From positions 1,178,001 through 1,242,000 of the forward strand of contig NC_089556.1 of assembly GCF_040115645.1 (NCBI RefSeq): a stretch of DNA of 64,000 bases, in the 5' to 3' direction. Positions 61,001 to 64,000 of the stretch are shown in pieces; within the stretch, counting starts at the first letter, position 1; every line of letters begins with the position of its first letter. The stretch comes from Euwallacea fornicatus. Taxonomy: Eukaryota > Arthropoda > Insecta > Coleoptera > Curculionidae. Both the position numbers and the translations under genes were made by a program. The notes under the pieces are model-generated. The model worked only from the letters and a program-made list of their open reading frames with translations. It had not been told where the DNA came from and ran no database searches.

Positions 61001-64000
61001 AACACACCCACACCTACACAACATTATGCATGGAAATACGTGCAACACGCTCTTGCATTCCAAAGGTTTTATCTCAAGTTTCCATTCCATGTTCGGCCGC
61101 AGCTCCACGCTCCACTCCCGCAGGTAATTTACAATTTTTTCCCTGCTACAGACATTTAAATGTCCAACATCTAAACATAATTCCCTAGGGCACCATAACA
61201 ACTGTAATCTTAATAGAACGCTAGGGACTTAAAAGGGTCGAGAATCGCCTCCAAGACCTTGTACTTATTATCTTCTGCGAGTCCCGGTATTAGTTTACTT
61301 AGTGTCTGATCTGATGGGCTTAATGAGGTAGGAATTTAGTACTTGGCAGGGGATTGACTACAGGGCAATTAGATAGCGCAGCTTTAGAGTGGACAGTATT
61401 TCAAAGGGAGAAATTTGTGCCTAACAAATAACCATAGAGGAGGCTTCTCGTGAGAGATCCCAGAAATCATCAACTGTATTTTTCAAATTTAACCCTTTAA
61501 AATGCTCGCGTTTGTTCGCAACATATTTATTTCGACGCCTGTTCGCAGTCCTTTATGCGAAATCGCATAACAACCCGGATATGTGTAAAACACATACACC
61601 CATCTTTAGGACAGGACGAATTGGATTTGTGCAAATTGTCAGTAGTTCCAAACAATTGCCACCGAATTTCCAGGCTGGTAAATATTAATTTTACAAACAA
61701 TAGTCCTAATCCAATTATTGATGAAGATTATTCAGGATTTATCGTCAGAGCCTGATGGTCTTTCATGCGGAAACGTCCTCTGTAATAAGTTCAATTTGAG
61801 GGCTTGGCAGACCGGAAAGGATACTTATACGTACGTGTATTTAAGAAGTTTTTAAATGGAGACATTTCCGGGGACGCATGTAGGTCATGAATTATTTCTT
61901 TCGTTAAGCTGGCTCCATTAATTACACTAATGAATCAAATTTTCCGTTTCAAGAATCATCAGGTTAATAGGCTTAGAGCTTAAAACGCAACTGCCATGTT
62001 TCCGTTTTTGTTTTCGAGGTTTTTTGTTACGCTCCACCCAATTATCGCTTATTACTTTATGGAAGACCCTTAACGAGTTATTAGGGCTGGCAAAAACATA
62101 ATTATGAAGATAGAGCCTGCGATAACTTAGTTTCAGCAGCAAAGCGGGGCAATAACCGACAAACGAGGGTTAGGAGTTTTCAAATTTAATCGTTAGCTGT
62201 GATTGATACATACATTTTTTCAATTCAATTTGTTGCAAAGAGACGTCTTCGAACACCGCCTTTTGTCGAAATAAACCAGTATTTGTAAATAAAGTGTGGT
62301 TAGAATGTGCCTTTATTGCACAAACTTTGCTCAAACTTGGAAACAGTTGATCAAAATCAGGTCTGACCGATCCAGACTATTTAATTATAAACTGTTGTTC
62401 TCCATAGCGGATTAAATTATATCTAAACTTTAGTCCTAAGCAGGATGCAGTTTAAACTTTAATGTTCATACTTATTAAAAATATATACGTGTATAGCCTT
62501 CAGCGTTAATTGGTTACGAAAGGTTTTGTTGAAAAAAAAACAATTCTAATTCTATGGCAGGAAGTATATAGAATTTTGTTTGCCTCTATTCGCCCGTCTA
62601 GCATCAAAATAATTCATAAAAAATTAAAAAGAATTCATATATTTACAGTTATCAATTTTATTCGAAAAGCTAATAATTTCTATTTTTATCGCATTCAATC
62701 AAAATTATTGTTTTCAACGGATAATTATTGTTAAATAAATCCTCAGTCAATTAGGGCGAGAGGACCGTTCGTCCACATAGATACTGCGTCTATTCGTCGC
62801 GATCCCAAAGACAATTAAAAATCTAAACTCTTGCTAATTCGGACTTAAGGTGGACGGATCGGACTGAAACCATGCAGCAATTCCTACTTACACTTGCTCA
62901 GCTTTCTCGTACATTCATCCGACCGAACCACCCGAACTTCAGTCAATAAATTTCTCAGAAAACAATATTTAATGCCTGGATTAGTCCTTCCTAAACTGGA
63001 TTGAGAAATTTCACTATCGATTTGAACGAATGGAGCCGTTGAATCGGAAGCAACATCAGATCCAGATATTTAAATAGTTTAGAGGATACAACACTCTAAG
63101 TTTAGTTGAGTTTATTGAATTCCGATTCCTAAAATCGTAGAATCTCATTTCGGTCGGTTTCATGGGAAAATTTCATGTTTGGGAACAAATGGAATTAATA
63201 TAGAAAGCTTTGGTGCCTTCGATTCAGAAGCATATTTTCTTTAAATAAGAAATTTATAGCTCGGACCTAATTTCTCTTCGTAAAGTTACAAAAAGGGCCG
63301 TTTTTCTCTTCTTTCTTTCGACACGTAACACGTGCCCTGGCTATTCCCATATTTCAAGACCACCTGGGCCTGATGGTTTTGTCGTAGCTTTTGTCCTGCG
63401 ACATGGTCCTGTAACTCGAAAAATCGCTTTTTGCTTTTTTACGGCGATCCGTTTATTAATAGGGCACAAGTTCTCTTGTCATATTCTTTTTAATCTTACT
63501 CCTTATGCAACTCTATCTGTTACACAAGAACTAAGACAATTTACGTCAATATAAATCTCGATAAGCAGGTTGTCGTTCGTAATAAACTCCCTCGAGCATA
63601 ATTTTCATTAATCACAATAGAAAAAGCTGTGGGTCTCAATTTAAATCAGGCCCAGTGTTGGGCGATGGTCATCTTTTATCCCGTAATAACGTTGATAGCA
63701 TATGTGAAGGTCTGCTTAAATGATTTGAATAAAGAATAATGATCATTTTTCACTGTGTCATTCTAAAGACCACAGACGTGTCTATTCGAAGGAATGTCGA
63801 CAGATGGGTGTTATTAATTACTGTTATTTTCACCCGTATCTAATTTAATTACATGACTGTTTAGTTCATGTAAAAGGAGGTTTATGCATATGTTAAAGCT
63901 CTGATTCGTCTGAGAGCTGGCTTGAATGGGGCCTCTCAAGCGTAGCAAAGTCGTTTCGTTTCTGTTTCTGATCACCTCCCTTTATCAGGGCACGATTCCC
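58061..64000. other. Non-coding stretch to the end of the window
   Basis: About 6 kb of AT-rich DNA. A CA-rich patch lies near 61000-61020. Open frames (for example 59585-59785 and 60066-60317) have no recognised content. No tRNA, rRNA or gene was found. Confidence 0.4.

Noticed and set aside
1..64000. CRISPR arrays, bacterial operons, rRNA or intact tRNA genes
   Set aside because: None seen; all clear genes are intron-rich and eukaryotic.

Overview
The window reads as insect nuclear DNA, most probably a beetle. The evidence is an AT-rich background, genes cut by many 45-60 base GT-AG introns, AATAAA polyadenylation signals, a TATA plus TCAGT promoter, and the gene content itself. The order is inferred from intron style and protein families; the species cannot be read from the sequence.

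Bases 1-14633 hold a head-to-tail array of three kainate-type ionotropic glutamate receptor genes on the + strand. Copy 1 (77-3332) lacks its 5' exons because the window cuts it. Copies 2 (5249-9430) and 3 (10254-14610) are complete from signal peptide to stop. My exon joins give reading frames divisible by three: 844 visible codons, 914 and 923 residues. Each copy keeps the amino-terminal domain, the two ligand-binding lobes, three transmembrane helices, a re-entrant pore with Gln at the Q/R site, and a basic C-terminal tail. Intron positions are shared, apart from one precise intron loss in copy 3. Copies 2 and 3 carry substitutions in the nearly invariant M3 gate motif.

Bases 17029-20924 hold a cysteine-rich odorant-binding-protein gene of the Plus-C type (18275-20924, five exons, 266 residues) with a clear TATA/initiator promoter. 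A decayed paralogue lies just upstream (17029-17670) and can still be aligned exon by exon. Receptors and binding protein both fit a chemosensory or neuronal setting, but nothing shows they are co-regulated.

From 20925 to 64000 I see no intact gene that I would call with confidence. The region holds a decayed C-type lectin gene (28198-29068), a probable LINE 3' end (about 32660-32900), and a pair of diverged repeats with a tRNA-arm-like hairpin (about 23570 and 31450). It also holds a short terminal-inverted-repeat element with TA ends (57614-57961) between direct repeats, two microsatellites, and several weak coding-like traces on the minus strand near 42500-43160, 44088-44430 and 51607-52320. 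The rest is AT-rich DNA in which I recognise nothing; it could be intergenic or the introns of a large gene.
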